NCBI GenBank assembly: GCA_050180015.1
Contig: JBFXEO010000015.1
Coordinates: forward strand, 1 to 23,490
DNA from: JBFXEO01 sp050180015
GTDB taxonomy: Bacteria; Bacteroidota; Bacteroidia; Bacteroidales; Tenuifilaceae
DNA length: 23,490 nucleotides
Direction: 5' to 3'
Below, piece by piece: positions 22,940 through 23,490 of this stretch (positions are counted from its first letter, which is position 1; every line of letters starts with the position of its first letter). Position numbers and translations under genes: made by a program. The notes under the pieces were generated by a model that ran no database searches, was not told where the DNA came from, and saw only the letters and a list, made by a program, of their open reading frames with translations.

Positions 22940-23490
22940 ATGTCATCTGTTAGGCAATTATTTTCACAGTCTTTTGTTTATGGTTTGAGCACTGTTTTGC
23001 CTCGTCTTTTAAACTATTTTTTGGTTTTCATACATACCCGTGTACTAACTAACCCGGTTCAGTACGGTATTGTCAGTGAGTTGTATGCTTACATAACATT
23101 TCTTTTGATTTTTTTGACGTTTGGTTTAGAGACGGGTTTTTTCCGTTTCATTACAAAGAGCGAGAATAAGCAGAATGTTTATGCTACTGTTTTTTATTTT
23201 CTTTTACTGACCTCAGCAATTTCGTCGTTACTGTTTTTGTTTTTTTCTGGCAGAATATCGGATTTACTAGGGCCTTTGTATGATAGATCCTATATAACAA
23301 CTCTTGGTTTAGTCGTATCCATAGATGCCTTTATGGCATTGCCATTTGCTAAGTTACGAAGTGAAAATCGGCCATTGCTCTTTTCTGGGATAAAACTTTT
23401 TGGCGTGGCTCTAAATATTCTTCTTATTCTTTTGTTTTATGTTGTCCTAACGCCCGATCAACTGCACAATTTTTTGCCGGGTATAGATAT
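22940..23490 (+). CDS. Wzx-like polysaccharide/oligosaccharide flippase, 5' part only
   Basis: ATG at 22940 opens a frame with no stop for 183 codons to the right edge. The N terminus (MSSVRQLFSQSFVYGLSTVLPRLLNYFL) and the following hydrophobic segments with VQYGIVSELYAYITFLLIFLTFGLETGFFRF are typical of MOP-superfamily lipid-linked oligosaccharide flippases (Wzx/RfbX-like, or the widely conserved Bacteroidota 'lipopolysaccharide biosynthesis protein'). At least four membrane segments are visible; a full protein would have 12-14 and ~450-500 residues. Divergent from the cyclophilin gene, 101 bp apart. Substrate unknown. No Shine-Dalgarno is seen. Confidence 0.88.
   Translation, partial: MSSVRQLFSQSFVYGLSTVLPRLLNYFLVFIHTRVLTNPVQYGIVSELYAYITFLLIFLTFGLETGFFRFITKSENKQNVYATVFYFLLLTSAISSLLFLFFSGRISDLLGPLYDRSYITTLGLVVSIDAFMALPFAKLRSENRPLLFSGIKLFGVALNILLILLFYVVLTPDQLHNFLPGID

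Overview
The window reads as chromosomal DNA from a free-living or environmental member of the phylum Bacteroidota, probably near Bacteroidales/Marinilabiliales. Four things point there: promoters of the TTTG-N19-TAnnTTTG kind, sparse Shine-Dalgarno sites, a GldA-type ABC ATPase, and an ECF sigma / FecR / STN / TonB-receptor surface-signalling locus. No species can be named from the sequence alone. I see no rRNA, tRNA, CRISPR array, insertion sequence or prophage.

Layout. 1-2031 (-): 5' part of a large secreted beta-rich surface protein that runs off the left edge. 2032-2570: non-coding, with small repeats and a terminator. 2571-3458 (-): membrane-anchored coiled-coil protein of unknown function. 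3565-4497 (-): GldA-like ABC ATPase. 4704-10697 (-): a four-gene signalling locus, in transcription order ECF sigma factor, FecR anti-sigma factor, an STN-domain protein with a ~15-residue repeat domain, and a TonB-dependent receptor without its own STN domain. 10992-13136 (-): TPR sensor fused to a SpoIIE/PP2C phosphatase. 13281-14549 (-): metK behind a clear SAM-II riboswitch and a well-placed promoter. 14776-15171 (-): VanZ-like membrane protein. 15233-16618 (+): Xaa-Pro aminopeptidase, convergent with a POTRA-less Omp85-type barrel at 16698-17780 (-), with a shared terminator between them. 18306-20296 (+): nadA and ruvB, overlapping by four bases. 20297-22838 (-): a Crp/Fnr regulator, pheS and a lipoprotein cyclophilin, transcribed cyclophilin-pheS-crp. 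22940-23490 (+): start of a Wzx-like flippase cut by the right edge.

The most unusual piece is the signalling locus at 4704-10697. In a FecIRA-type system the STN signalling domain sits at the N terminus of the TonB-dependent receptor. Here STN is on a separate protein (7263-9083) whose outer part is a run of 'V-Q-V-A-G-V-x-N' repeats, while the adjacent TonB receptor starts directly with a carboxypeptidase-regulatory-like domain. Both the sigma factor and the anti-sigma factor appear to start at TTG codons. This suggests a split receptor, or a repeat-protein sensor that feeds FecR/sigma without a TonB barrel. That is inference. A second well-supported regulatory element is the SAM-II riboswitch of metK, whose pseudoknot 3' strand overlaps a competing hairpin. 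Short palindromic intergenic repeats follow the stop codons of several minus-strand genes.
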